A DNA stretch of 64,000 nt from Bacteroidales bacterium. Its GTDB lineage: Bacteria > Bacteroidota > Bacteroidia > Bacteroidales > VadinHA17. Numbering within the stretch: position 1 is the first letter of the stretch; every line of letters starts with the position of its first letter. Positions 18,371-26,020 of the stretch are shown here, one piece after another. The stretch is taken from NCBI GenBank assembly GCA_029210565.1, contig JARGFQ010000004.1:229751-293750 (forward strand), given 5' to 3'. The notes under the pieces were generated by a model that made no database searches, had not been told where the DNA came from, and saw nothing but the letters and a program-made list of their open reading frames with translations. The position numbers and the translations under genes were made by a program.

Positions 18371-19198
18371 TCAGACCTTGAGTCTTTCCGCCAGGTAGCC
18401 GGCCATCTCCTGTTGCAGTTCGCGTGCCTTCTCTCCTGCCACCTCAGCGAAGCTCTCGCTGCTGTCGGCATAGATGATGCCCCGCGATGAGTTGACCAGC
18501 AGTCCGCACCGATCGTTCATGCCGTAGCGGACCACCTCCTCCAGGCTGCCTCCCTGGGCGCCGACACCCGGCACAAGAAGGAAGTGAGAGGGAACGATCT
18601 TCCGAATGTCGGCAAGCATCTCTGCCCGGGTAGCCCCGACGACATACATCAGGTTGTCGACGCTGCCCCATCTCTGGGAGAGAGTCAATACCCTCTCGAA
18701 CAGTCTCTCACCATTATCGTTGTGATATTGAAAGTCATCCGCGCCCCTGTTTGAAGTCAGGGCAAGGATTATCGCCCACTTGCCCGGGTAAGAGAGGAAG
18801 GGGGTGACTGAATCCTCTCCCATATAGGGGGCCACAGTCACGGCATGAAAGGGCATCTCGCTGAAAACACCCCTTGCATACATCTTTGAGGTGTTTCCTA
18901 TGTCGCCGCGCTTGGCGTCGGCAATGAGAAAGATTGTCGGGTCAAGCTTATGGATATACCTGACCGTTTTGTCCAGGGCAGCCATGCCCCTGGCACCGTA
19001 AGATTCATAGAAGGCAAAATTGGGCTTATAGGCAACCGCATACCTGTGGGTTGCGTCAATTATCTGCCTGTTGAATTCAAAGATCGGGTCATCCGCCTCT
19101 GCCACGCAGTCGGGCATCCTGGTGATCTCAGGGTCGAGCCCGATGCAGAGAAACGATTTTTTTTCGATAATATGGTTATAGAGATCCTTCGAGTTCAT
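18371..19198 (-). CDS. pyrF: orotidine 5'-phosphate decarboxylase
   Basis: A 275-residue OMP decarboxylase of the longer type 2 group (about 270-280 residues). The catalytic Asp-Lys-Asp array is in [14 protein letters not shown]. The N-terminal CIGLDPE and the C-terminal [10 protein letters not shown] phosphate-binding segment are also present. It makes UMP, the last step of de novo pyrimidine synthesis. It starts 10 bases after prfA and is very likely co-transcribed with it. Confidence 0.95.
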   Translation of the reverse strand: MNSKDLYNHIIEKKSFLCIGLDPEITRMPDCVAEADDPIFEFNRQIIDATHRYAVAYKPNFAFYESYGARGMAALDKTVRYIHKLDPTIFLIADAKRGDIGNTSKMYARGVFSEMPFHAVTVAPYMGEDSVTPFLSYPGKWAIILALTSNRGADDFQYHNDNGERLFERVLTLSQRWGSVDNLMYVVGATRAEMLADIRKIVPSHFLLVPGVGAQGGSLEEVVRYGMNDRCGLLVNSSRGIIYADSSESFAEVAGEKARELQQEMAGYLAERLKV

Positions 19199-19208
19199 GA
19201 TACGATTG

Positions 19209-20294
19209 TTAATATGCGCTCTCCTTCAGTCGTTCGGCATTCTCAGCCATCTGCAGCTTGTCGAGGAGCTCCTGTATGTTGCCGTCGAGCACTACAGGCA
19301 GGTTATAGAGAGTGAGATTGATGCGGTGATCTGTGACCCTTCCCTGGGGATAGTTGTAGGTACGTATCTTGGCCGACCTGTCGCCGGTGGAGACCATGGT
19401 CTTGCGCTTATGGGAAATCTCATCAAGGTACTTCTGGTATTCGAGGTTGTAGAGCCTGGTACGCAGCTCCCGCATTGCCTTCTCCAGGTTTTTTATCTGC
19501 GACTTCTCATCCTGGCAGGTGACCACCAGTCCTGTCGGTACGTGTGTCAGCCGGATGGCCGAGTATGTCGTGTTGACGCTCTGGCCGCCGGGACCTGACG
19601 AGCAGTAGGTGTCCTTACGGATATCTTCACTGCGTATCTCCACGTCGAACTCGCTCGCTTCAGGCAGCACTGCCACGGTAGCTGCGGAGGTGTGTAACCG
19701 TCCCTGGGTCTCCGTCTGCGGCACACGCTGCACGCGGTGTACACCCGACTCGTACTTCATTATTCCGTAGACCCCCTCGCCTGATATCGTAAAGACTACC
19801 TCCTTGTATCCGCCGGCGGTGCCTTCGGTGAAGTAGTTAAGATCAAGCTTCCAACCCTGCGTTTCGATGTACTTCGAGTACATCCTGAACAGGTCACCGG
19901 CAAAAATGCTTGCCTCATTACCACCCGTGCCTGCGCGTATCTCCATGACAGCGTTCTTGTCATCTTCCGGATCAGCAGGAAGCAGCAGGTACCTGATCTC
20001 CTCCTCCATCCCGGGGATGACGTTCAGGAGCTCATCTATCTCCGCCTTGGCCATCTCGCGCATCTCCTCATCCTTCTCTGTCGCCAGCAGCGCCCTGGAG
20101 CTTTCCAGGTTGTCAACGGCACTTTTGTACCTTTCATATGACTCAACCACCGGCTTCAGATCTTTGTATTCCCTGTTGAGCTTAATATAGCGCTTCATGT
20201 CAGCCATCACGTCAGGCGAGTTAAGAAGTTCCCCCACCTCGATGAAACGGCTCTTTACCCCTTCAAGCTTTTCAAGAATTAGTTTGTTTGCCAT
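19209..20294 (-). CDS. prfA: peptide chain release factor 1
   Basis: A 361-residue class I release factor of normal length. The GGQ motif is in [20 protein letters not shown] (about residue 235) and the C-terminal domain contains [20 protein letters not shown], as in RF1. It recognises UAA and UAG and triggers peptide release. It heads a prfA-pyrF pair. A -7-like TACCTTTG lies 24 bases upstream of its start. Confidence 0.96.
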   Translation of the reverse strand: MANKLILEKLEGVKSRFIEVGELLNSPDVMADMKRYIKLNREYKDLKPVVESYERYKSAVDNLESSRALLATEKDEEMREMAKAEIDELLNVIPGMEEEIRYLLLPADPEDDKNAVMEIRAGTGGNEASIFAGDLFRMYSKYIETQGWKLDLNYFTEGTAGGYKEVVFTISGEGVYGIMKYESGVHRVQRVPQTETQGRLHTSAATVAVLPEASEFDVEIRSEDIRKDTYCSSGPGGQSVNTTYSAIRLTHVPTGLVVTCQDEKSQIKNLEKAMRELRTRLYNLEYQKYLDEISHKRKTMVSTGDRSAKIRTYNYPQGRVTDHRINLTLYNLPVVLDGNIQELLDKLQMAENAERLKESAY

Positions 20295-20317
20295 TACAAA
20301 TCCAGATTTTCAGGGTG

Positions 20318-20325
20318 CAAAGGTA
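20318..20325 (-). promoter_or_regulatory. -7 box of the prfA-pyrF promoter
   Basis: TACCTTTG on the minus strand matches TAnnTTTG. No TTG is found 17-23 bases upstream. The region beyond is the dispersed repeat at 20341-20403, which may have replaced the original upstream sequence. Confidence 0.4.
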
Positions 20326-20340
20326 ATTATATTCAGGGAA

Positions 20341-20403
20341 TAGAGGGGCGAGCGTTAATAAATGACCCGGTGGGTCATTTGAGGGAGCAGCCAGACTGCA
20401 GGG
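20341..20403. repeat. 63-bp dispersed repeat, copy A
   Basis: This stretch aligns without gaps to 51153-51215 with 52 of 63 bases identical. The core AATGACCCGGTGGGTCATT (20361-20379) is an inverted repeat with 8-base arms. Flanking blocks TAGAGGGGCGAGCG and AGCAGCCAG are also shared. Both copies lie between genes. It may be a REP-type element or a transcription end. Confidence 0.8.
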
Positions 20404-20412
20404 GAGGCCTGA

Positions 20413-20483
20413 CTTCAGTCTTCAGTCTTCAGTCGGCAGTCGGCAGTCGGCAGTCGGCAGTCAGCAGTCGGCAGTCGGCAGTC
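20413..20483. repeat. tandem heptamer array (CTTCAGT/CGGCAGT)
   Basis: About ten direct 7-base units run head to tail: three of CTTCAGT, then mostly CGGCAGT with one CAGCAGT. The array ends 3 bases before the purM stop codon. Being 7 bases long, slippage here would shift any reading frame. Similar units recur at 49028-49043 inside the end of the GH115 gene. Confidence 0.85.
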
Positions 20484-20486
20484 AAA

Positions 20487-21656
20487 TTAATAGACAAACT
20501 GGCCGAATTCGCTTACTACAGTCAGCCTGCGCGACGGTGCAGCTTCGCACCGTCCAATAACACGTGCCTCGAGACCGAATCCGGAAGCGATCTCAATTAT
20601 TGCCGCGGCCTCTTTTCCATCAACGTACAGTTCCATCCGGTGTCCCATATTGAATACACGGTACATCTCAGCCCACGGTGTGACGGAGCTCTCCTGTATC
20701 ATTCTGAAGAGAGGCGGCAGGGGGAAGAGGTTATCCTTGACAACATGCAACCGGTCAATGAAATGCAGGATCTTCGTCTGCCCTCCGCCGGAGCAGTGCA
20801 CCATGCCGTGAATGGCAGGGCGCATTACCTCAAGCACCTTTCTGATAACCGGAGCGTAGGTGCGTGTGGGAGAGAGCACGAGCCGGCCGACATCGAGGCC
20901 GGGGACCTCCACGGGATCGGTGAGCCGGTGGCGACCTGCATAGACCAGGTCAGCAGGCATGTTGTCGTCGTAGCTCTCGGGGTATAGTGTTGCGAGGTAT
21001 CTGCCGAAAACGTCATGCCTGGCGGAGGTGAGCCCATTGCTGCCCATGCCGCCGTTGTATGCTGTTTCGTAAGAGGTCTGCCCGAACGAGGCCAGTCCAA
21101 CGATCACATCGCCGCTGCGGATGTTTCCATTGTCAATGACATCGGCGCGGAGTATGCGGGCCGTGACGGTGGAATCTACGATGACCGTTCTTACCAGGTC
21201 TCCCACGTCGGCTGTCTCGCCGCCTGTTGACCATATTCCGATGCCCCCGGCGCGCATCAGCGCAAGAAACTCCTCCGTGCCCTCAATAAGCGTCCTGATC
21301 ACCTCGCCGGGAATGAGGTTCCTGTTTCTTCCTATGGTTGAGGAGAGGAGGATATTGTCAGTCACACCAACACAAAGAAGGTCATCAAGGTTCATCACTA
21401 CGGCATCCTGTGCTATGCCCTTCCAGACGGAGAGGTCGCCCGTCTCCTTCCAGTAGATGTATGCCAGTGACGACTTGGTGCCGGCACCGTCAGCATGCAT
21501 TATGTTGCACCAGTCAGGATCATTGCCCAACGTGTCGGGAATGATCTTGCAGAATGCCTTCGGGAAGAGTCCTTTGTCAGCCTTGCTGATGGCGGCGTGC
21601 ACCTCCTCCTTTCCCGAAGATACACCTCTCTTTGCGTAGCGCGACCTGTCTGTCAT
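20487..21656 (-). CDS. purM: phosphoribosylformylglycinamidine cyclo-ligase
   Basis: A 389-residue AIR synthetase of the PurM/SelD/ThiL fold. The DGAGTKSSLAYIYW segment matches the ATP/substrate-binding region, ISTGGETADV-like WSTGGETADVGDLV is the family block, and FNMGHRME near the C-terminus is conserved. It is slightly longer than the E. coli enzyme, as usual in Bacteroidota. It makes AIR in purine synthesis. The stop codon nearly touches the heptamer array. It lies 21 bases downstream of the stop of the PorE-like gene's converse neighbour region, in the same minus-strand direction. Confidence 0.9.
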   Translation of the reverse strand: MTDRSRYAKRGVSSGKEEVHAAISKADKGLFPKAFCKIIPDTLGNDPDWCNIMHADGAGTKSSLAYIYWKETGDLSVWKGIAQDAVVMNLDDLLCVGVTDNILLSSTIGRNRNLIPGEVIRTLIEGTEEFLALMRAGGIGIWSTGGETADVGDLVRTVIVDSTVTARILRADVIDNGNIRSGDVIVGLASFGQTSYETAYNGGMGSNGLTSARHDVFGRYLATLYPESYDDNMPADLVYAGRHRLTDPVEVPGLDVGRLVLSPTRTYAPVIRKVLEVMRPAIHGMVHCSGGGQTKILHFIDRLHVVKDNLFPLPPLFRMIQESSVTPWAEMYRVFNMGHRMELYVDGKEAAAIIEIASGFGLEARVIGRCEAAPSRRLTVVSEFGQFVY

Positions 21657-21677
21657 GACTCCTGCCCTGGCCTCCTT

Positions 21678-23654
21678 CTATTTAGCGGGCTCATAATCGG
21701 TACTAAGCACCCTGAACTCGGTACGGCGGTTTATCTGGTGAGCTATCTCCTTCTGCTCTTCACTTGCCAGGGAGTTGATATACTGCTCGGTGAGTGTCAC
21801 CCCTTCACGCAGGAACATCGAATCCCCCAGGATAAGCGCATCGACCACCTTTGGACTGGTCTCCCCGTAGCCCCTGGCTGTAAGCCTGTCAGCGGCTATG
21901 CCCTTGCCAATGAGGTAGTCGACCACCGACTGTGCCCTCTTCTGCGACAGATCCATGTTATACTCCTCGGTATCGCGTGAGTCGGTATGTGACATGAGCT
22001 CGATGGTAACGTTCGGGTTGTCATTGAGGGTCTCCACCAGCTTGTCAAGTGAGACCATCGATTCCGGACGCAGGTCCCACTTGCCGAAGTCGTAGAAGAT
22101 ATTGGGAAGCTCTATGGGCTTGTCAATGGGTGTAAGCAGTATGGTAGCCATGAAATCGCGGCTCTTGTCCTGTCCCCTGGTTGTCTCCTTCTCCTTGCCG
22201 TTAAGGAAGCCTTTCTTTGAAGCCAGGAAGATATAATCGACCTCCGGTCTGAGGCTGAATTTGAAATCGCCGGCTGCGCCAGTCTCAGACTGCATGTTGG
22301 CGCCGTCGCTGGCTATCAGCTGTACCGTGGCACCTTCAACAGGCTGTCCTGTCTTTTCGTCCTTGACAAGCCCGGTGATGCTGAAGAGCAGCGGGGGCAT
22401 GACGAAGGTATATAGGTCGTCCACGGCCCTCCCCTTGCGTGAGGAGCTGAATATACCCTTCTCGGCCTCTCTCTCGAAGGTGATCCCGAAGTCATCGGCG
22501 TAGGTGTTCAGAGGCGACCGCATGTTCTCCACCATCCAACCGTCGCCTCCCTGCGGTACGGCACGGAAGATATCGAGGCCTCCCATGCCTATGTGACCGT
22601 CAGACGCAAAATAGAGCCAGCCGTTGTTGCGCATGTAGGGAAAGAGCTCATCGCCGCGGGTGTTGATGTCGGCACCCAGGTTCTCAGGCTGCGACCAGGG
22701 GCTGCCGGGAGAGGTGCGTGTCACGCGGTAGATGTCTTTCCCCCCCAATCCCCCGGGGATATCAGAGACAAAATAGAGTGTCTGCCCGTCAGGCGATATG
22801 GCAGGATGGGCAGCGACAAGCGAGTCGGCGAGTATCTCCTGCTTCAATGGATCGGTCCAGCGGGTGCCCTCGCGAGTCGAGTACATTATCACGCACCCCT
22901 TCTTCTCGCGCTTGCCTGCCTCACAGCGGGTAAACCATAATTCGGTATAGTCGGATGAGAAGGAGGGCGTGCCATCTTCGAACTCACTGTTCAGGAAATC
23001 AACGGGTACGGGAGTGCTCCACTTCCCCTTTTTGTCGAGCCGGGTCTCGAAGATATCGGTGAAGCTCTGTCCGGTAGCCCCGTGCTCCCTGTTGCCGCGG
23101 GCATCGTCGCGCGACGATGTGAACCACAACAGTCCGTAGTCGTCACGGGCAAATGCCGGTCCGAAGTCGGAGTCCCTTGAGTTGGCATCCTTCAGCTCCT
23201 CGACAATATATGATTCAGGCGAGTCCTGCCACTCCATCGCCAACTCACAAGCTCTGATCTGCTGCTCGGTCCGGGGGTCACCAGGCACCAGCTGCCGGTA
23301 TTTGCGATACTCCTCGATAGCCTGGGGGTACCTCCCCAGCTTCTTGGTGACCTCTGCCAGACGGTACTGAGCCTCAGGTTTAGGGAAGGATGATCTGACG
23401 GATCTCTTATACCACAACTCGGCGTTTTTCGGATCGTTTATCAGACGGTAGCACTCTGATACCATGAAGACCATCTCAGCCTTCAGCTGTTTCTCGCGTG
23501 TCTTTGAATAGACATCCTTGAAGAAATCGATGGCTTCATAATAGCTGCCTGCCTCAAAGGCGGCATATGCGCGTTCCGTCTTCTGCTTCTGTGCGCTGAG
23601 ACCAGCGGGCAACAGGAGAAGAAGTATAATAAGCCGTAAGATTATCTTATCCAT
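21678..23654 (-). CDS. TPR / PD40 propeller / CRD / OmpA protein, PorE-like
   Basis: A 658-residue exported protein. The signal peptide is MDKIILRLIILLLLLPAGLSAQ. Next come TPR repeats (about 23-130), a PD40/WD40-like beta-propeller (about 160-430, with repeats such as SPDGQTLYFVSD), a carboxypeptidase-regulatory-like domain (about 435-515, from ITGLVKDEKTGQPVEGATVQL) and a C-terminal OmpA peptidoglycan-binding domain (about 535-650, with SHTDSRDTEEYNMDLSQKRA). This is the domain order of PorE of the type IX secretion system. Unlike PorE it lacks a lipobox Cys. I chose ATG 23654 because longer starts overlap glnN and hide the signal. A non-T9SS cell-envelope anchor is the alternative. Confidence 0.8.
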   Translation of the reverse strand: MDKIILRLIILLLLLPAGLSAQKQKTERAYAAFEAGSYYEAIDFFKDVYSKTREKQLKAEMVFMVSECYRLINDPKNAELWYKRSVRSSFPKPEAQYRLAEVTKKLGRYPQAIEEYRKYRQLVPGDPRTEQQIRACELAMEWQDSPESYIVEELKDANSRDSDFGPAFARDDYGLLWFTSSRDDARGNREHGATGQSFTDIFETRLDKKGKWSTPVPVDFLNSEFEDGTPSFSSDYTELWFTRCEAGKREKKGCVIMYSTREGTRWTDPLKQEILADSLVAAHPAISPDGQTLYFVSDIPGGLGGKDIYRVTRTSPGSPWSQPENLGADINTRGDELFPYMRNNGWLYFASDGHIGMGGLDIFRAVPQGGDGWMVENMRSPLNTYADDFGITFEREAEKGIFSSSRKGRAVDDLYTFVMPPLLFSITGLVKDEKTGQPVEGATVQLIASDGANMQSETGAAGDFKFSLRPEVDYIFLASKKGFLNGKEKETTRGQDKSRDFMATILLTPIDKPIELPNIFYDFGKWDLRPESMVSLDKLVETLNDNPNVTIELMSHTDSRDTEEYNMDLSQKRAQSVVDYLIGKGIAADRLTARGYGETSPKVVDALILGDSMFLREGVTLTEQYINSLASEEQKEIAHQINRRTEFRVLSTDYEPAK

Positions 23655-23710
23655 AGGGAATGCATTCGTTATCCTGCAAAAATAACGAATGAAACCGATG
23701 TTTAGGTATC

Positions 23711-25900
23711 CTACCGGGTAAAAAGCAGTTCGCGGTACTTGGGCAGAGGCCACAGCTCGTTGTCAACCACCAGCTCAAGCTTGTCGATGTGGATCCTTAT
23801 CTCATCAAGATAGGGTTTTACCTTGCTCTCGTAGGCCGTTGCCTTGCTGTAAAGATCGGTAATCACATTTGCCTTTCTTCTCTCTTCAATCATCTCTGCC
23901 ACCATCCTCTTGATCATGGTTATGTGATCTGAAATATTGATTATGAGATCTTTGCGGGCACCTGCCAGCCTTATGTACTCGTTGTCGTCAAATATCTCGC
24001 GAAGTCCCCTGACATTTTCCACCAGCGAGGTCATATAATTCACTGCCGTGGGTACTATGTGGTTTATTGCCAGGTCGCCCAGCACACGTGCTTCGATCTG
24101 CAGTTTCTTGGTGAATTTTTCGAGCTCTACCTCCACCCGGCTTTCCAGCTCACGGTCGGTGAGCACGCCGGTGCCGACGAGTGTCTCGCGTGATGACGGC
24201 GTGACATATGCCTTCAGGGTTTTGGGAACACCCGTCTCGGCGGAGAGACCCCTGCGAAGAGCTTCCGTGTGCCACTCTTCACTGTACCCGTCGCCCTCAA
24301 AGCGGATCCTCCTGGAATCGATGATGCACTTCTTGAGCACCTGAAAGATAGCCTCATCCCTCTTTCTTCCCCTGTCAACCGTACTGTTGACCTCATCGGC
24401 GAATGCCTTCAGCTGCCTTGCAACGGCCGCATTGAGTACTATCATTGCAGAGCTGCAGTTGGCTGAGGAGCCCACTGCCCTGAACTCAAACCTGTTGCCG
24501 GTGAAGGCAAAGGGCGAAGTGCGGTTGCGGTCCGTGTTGTCGAGAAAAATACCGGGTATCTTGCCCAGTCCGAGCTTGATCTCAGTCTTCTCCTGAGGGG
24601 TCATCTTCTTGTCCTTCACCTTACTGGCAATAGCGTCAAGTATATCTGACAGGTAGCTCCCCAGAAAGACCGATATGATTGAGGGAGGTGCCTCATGGCC
24701 TCCCAGCCTGTAGGAGTTGTTCTCGTTGGTGACGCTGGCGCGGATGAGACCCTCGTTGTCATTGACAGCCTTGACGACATTGACGAGGAAGGTGAGGAAC
24801 TGCATGTTCGTCTTCGGGTTCTTGCCCGGCGAAAGCAGATTTACGCCGGTGTCGGTCATCATCGACCAGTTACTGTGCTTGCCGGAGCCGTTCACCTCGG
24901 CAAAGGGCTTCTCATGGAAGAGGACCCTGAACTTATGTTTCCGTGCCACCCTTCGCATTACATCCATTATCAGCTGGTTATGGTCGACGGCCAGATTGGC
25001 CTCCTCGAATACGGGAGCACACTCGAACTGGTTGGGGGCTACCTCATTATGACGTGTCTTTACCGGTATCCCAAGCTTGTAGGCTTCATATTCGAACTCC
25101 TTCATGAAAGCCTTGACCCTGTCGGGTATGGCTCCGAAATAGTGATCGGAAAGCTGCTGATCCTTTGATGAGGGGTGGCCCATCAGTGTGCGGTCGGCCA
25201 GCATGAGGTCGGGACGTGCATAGTACAGCGCTTCATCTATAAGAAAGTACTCCTGTTCCCAGCCGAGGGTGGCTATCACCTTTTTGACATCCTTGTCGAA
25301 CAGGTGGCAGACCTCCACGGCGGCCCTGTCGAGTACTGCCAGCGACCGCAGCAGAGGTGTCTTGTAGTCAAGGGCCTCACCCGTATAGGATACGAAGACG
25401 GTAGGAATACAAAGGGTGTTGCCCACGATGAATGCCGGCGACGAGACATCCCAGGCGGTGTAGCCCCTGGCCTCGAAGGTGTTCCTTATGCCGCCGCTGG
25501 GGAAGCTTGATGCGTCAGGCTCCTGCTGCACCAGCACCTCACCCGAGAAAATCTCAATTATGGAGCCCATTTCGCCCCTGCCAACGAAAGCATCATGCTT
25601 CTCTGCCGTGGTATCGGTGAGAGGATGGAACCAGTGGGTGAAGTGTGTCACGCCATGCTCCATGGCCCATGCCTGCATGCCTGTGGCCACCTGATCGGCT
25701 ATCTGCCTGTTGATGGGTGTCCCCTCGTCAATGGCCGTCATAACTGCACGGTAGGCTTCACGGCTCAGAAAGCGCTCCATCTTCTGCTTGTCAAAAACGT
25801 TATGTGAAAAATAATTGGATACCGGCTCCACTGGCACAGCTACATCAACAGGCTCCCTGTTGAACAGCTCCTTCAATGCACTGAAACGTAATTCTGCCAT
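23711..25900 (-). CDS. glnN: type III glutamine synthetase
   Basis: A 729-residue GSIII enzyme, the large form typical of Bacteroidota. Visible signatures are the N-terminal VFDKQKM, GWEQEYFLID with metal-binding Glu, NGSGKHSNWSM with the substrate His, and NRTSPFAFTGNRFEFRAVGS for ATP/glutamate binding. It assimilates ammonium as a dodecamer in the cytosol. The start at 25900 (MAELRFSAL) is preferred to 25918 because it matches the family N-terminus. Upstream lie two CCCCC/GGGGG inverted repeats that may be nitrogen-responsive operators. Confidence 0.95.
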   Translation of the reverse strand: MAELRFSALKELFNREPVDVAVPVEPVSNYFSHNVFDKQKMERFLSREAYRAVMTAIDEGTPINRQIADQVATGMQAWAMEHGVTHFTHWFHPLTDTTAEKHDAFVGRGEMGSIIEIFSGEVLVQQEPDASSFPSGGIRNTFEARGYTAWDVSSPAFIVGNTLCIPTVFVSYTGEALDYKTPLLRSLAVLDRAAVEVCHLFDKDVKKVIATLGWEQEYFLIDEALYYARPDLMLADRTLMGHPSSKDQQLSDHYFGAIPDRVKAFMKEFEYEAYKLGIPVKTRHNEVAPNQFECAPVFEEANLAVDHNQLIMDVMRRVARKHKFRVLFHEKPFAEVNGSGKHSNWSMMTDTGVNLLSPGKNPKTNMQFLTFLVNVVKAVNDNEGLIRASVTNENNSYRLGGHEAPPSIISVFLGSYLSDILDAIASKVKDKKMTPQEKTEIKLGLGKIPGIFLDNTDRNRTSPFAFTGNRFEFRAVGSSANCSSAMIVLNAAVARQLKAFADEVNSTVDRGRKRDEAIFQVLKKCIIDSRRIRFEGDGYSEEWHTEALRRGLSAETGVPKTLKAYVTPSSRETLVGTGVLTDRELESRVEVELEKFTKKLQIEARVLGDLAINHIVPTAVNYMTSLVENVRGLREIFDDNEYIRLAGARKDLIINISDHITMIKRMVAEMIEERRKANVITDLYSKATAYESKVKPYLDEIRIHIDKLELVVDNELWPLPKYRELLFTR

Positions 25901-25940
25901 GATCTTTTTTTTTATCAAAAATAGATCATTTTAGAATATA

Positions 25941-26010
25941 CCCCCTATTCTTGGGGGCATTTTTTGATTATTTATATGTTTTTTACTGACTACCCCCTGT
26001 TTTTTGTGGG
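25941..26010. promoter_or_regulatory. twin inverted repeats upstream of glnN
   Basis: CCCCC-TATTCTT-GGGGG (25941-25957) and the looser CCCCC-TGTTTTTT-GTGGG (25993-26010) lie 41-110 bases upstream of the glnN start. Each is followed by the trinucleotide CAT on the plus strand. Their centres are about 52 bases apart, close to five helical turns. They could be regulator sites, or the right one could help end the formate dehydrogenase transcript, whose stop is at 26021. Confidence 0.5.
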
Positions 26011-26020
26011 CATATTCATT

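Noticed and set aside
20413..20483. CRISPR array
   Set aside because: The units are 7 bases, directly adjacent and without unique spacers, and no cas genes are present.
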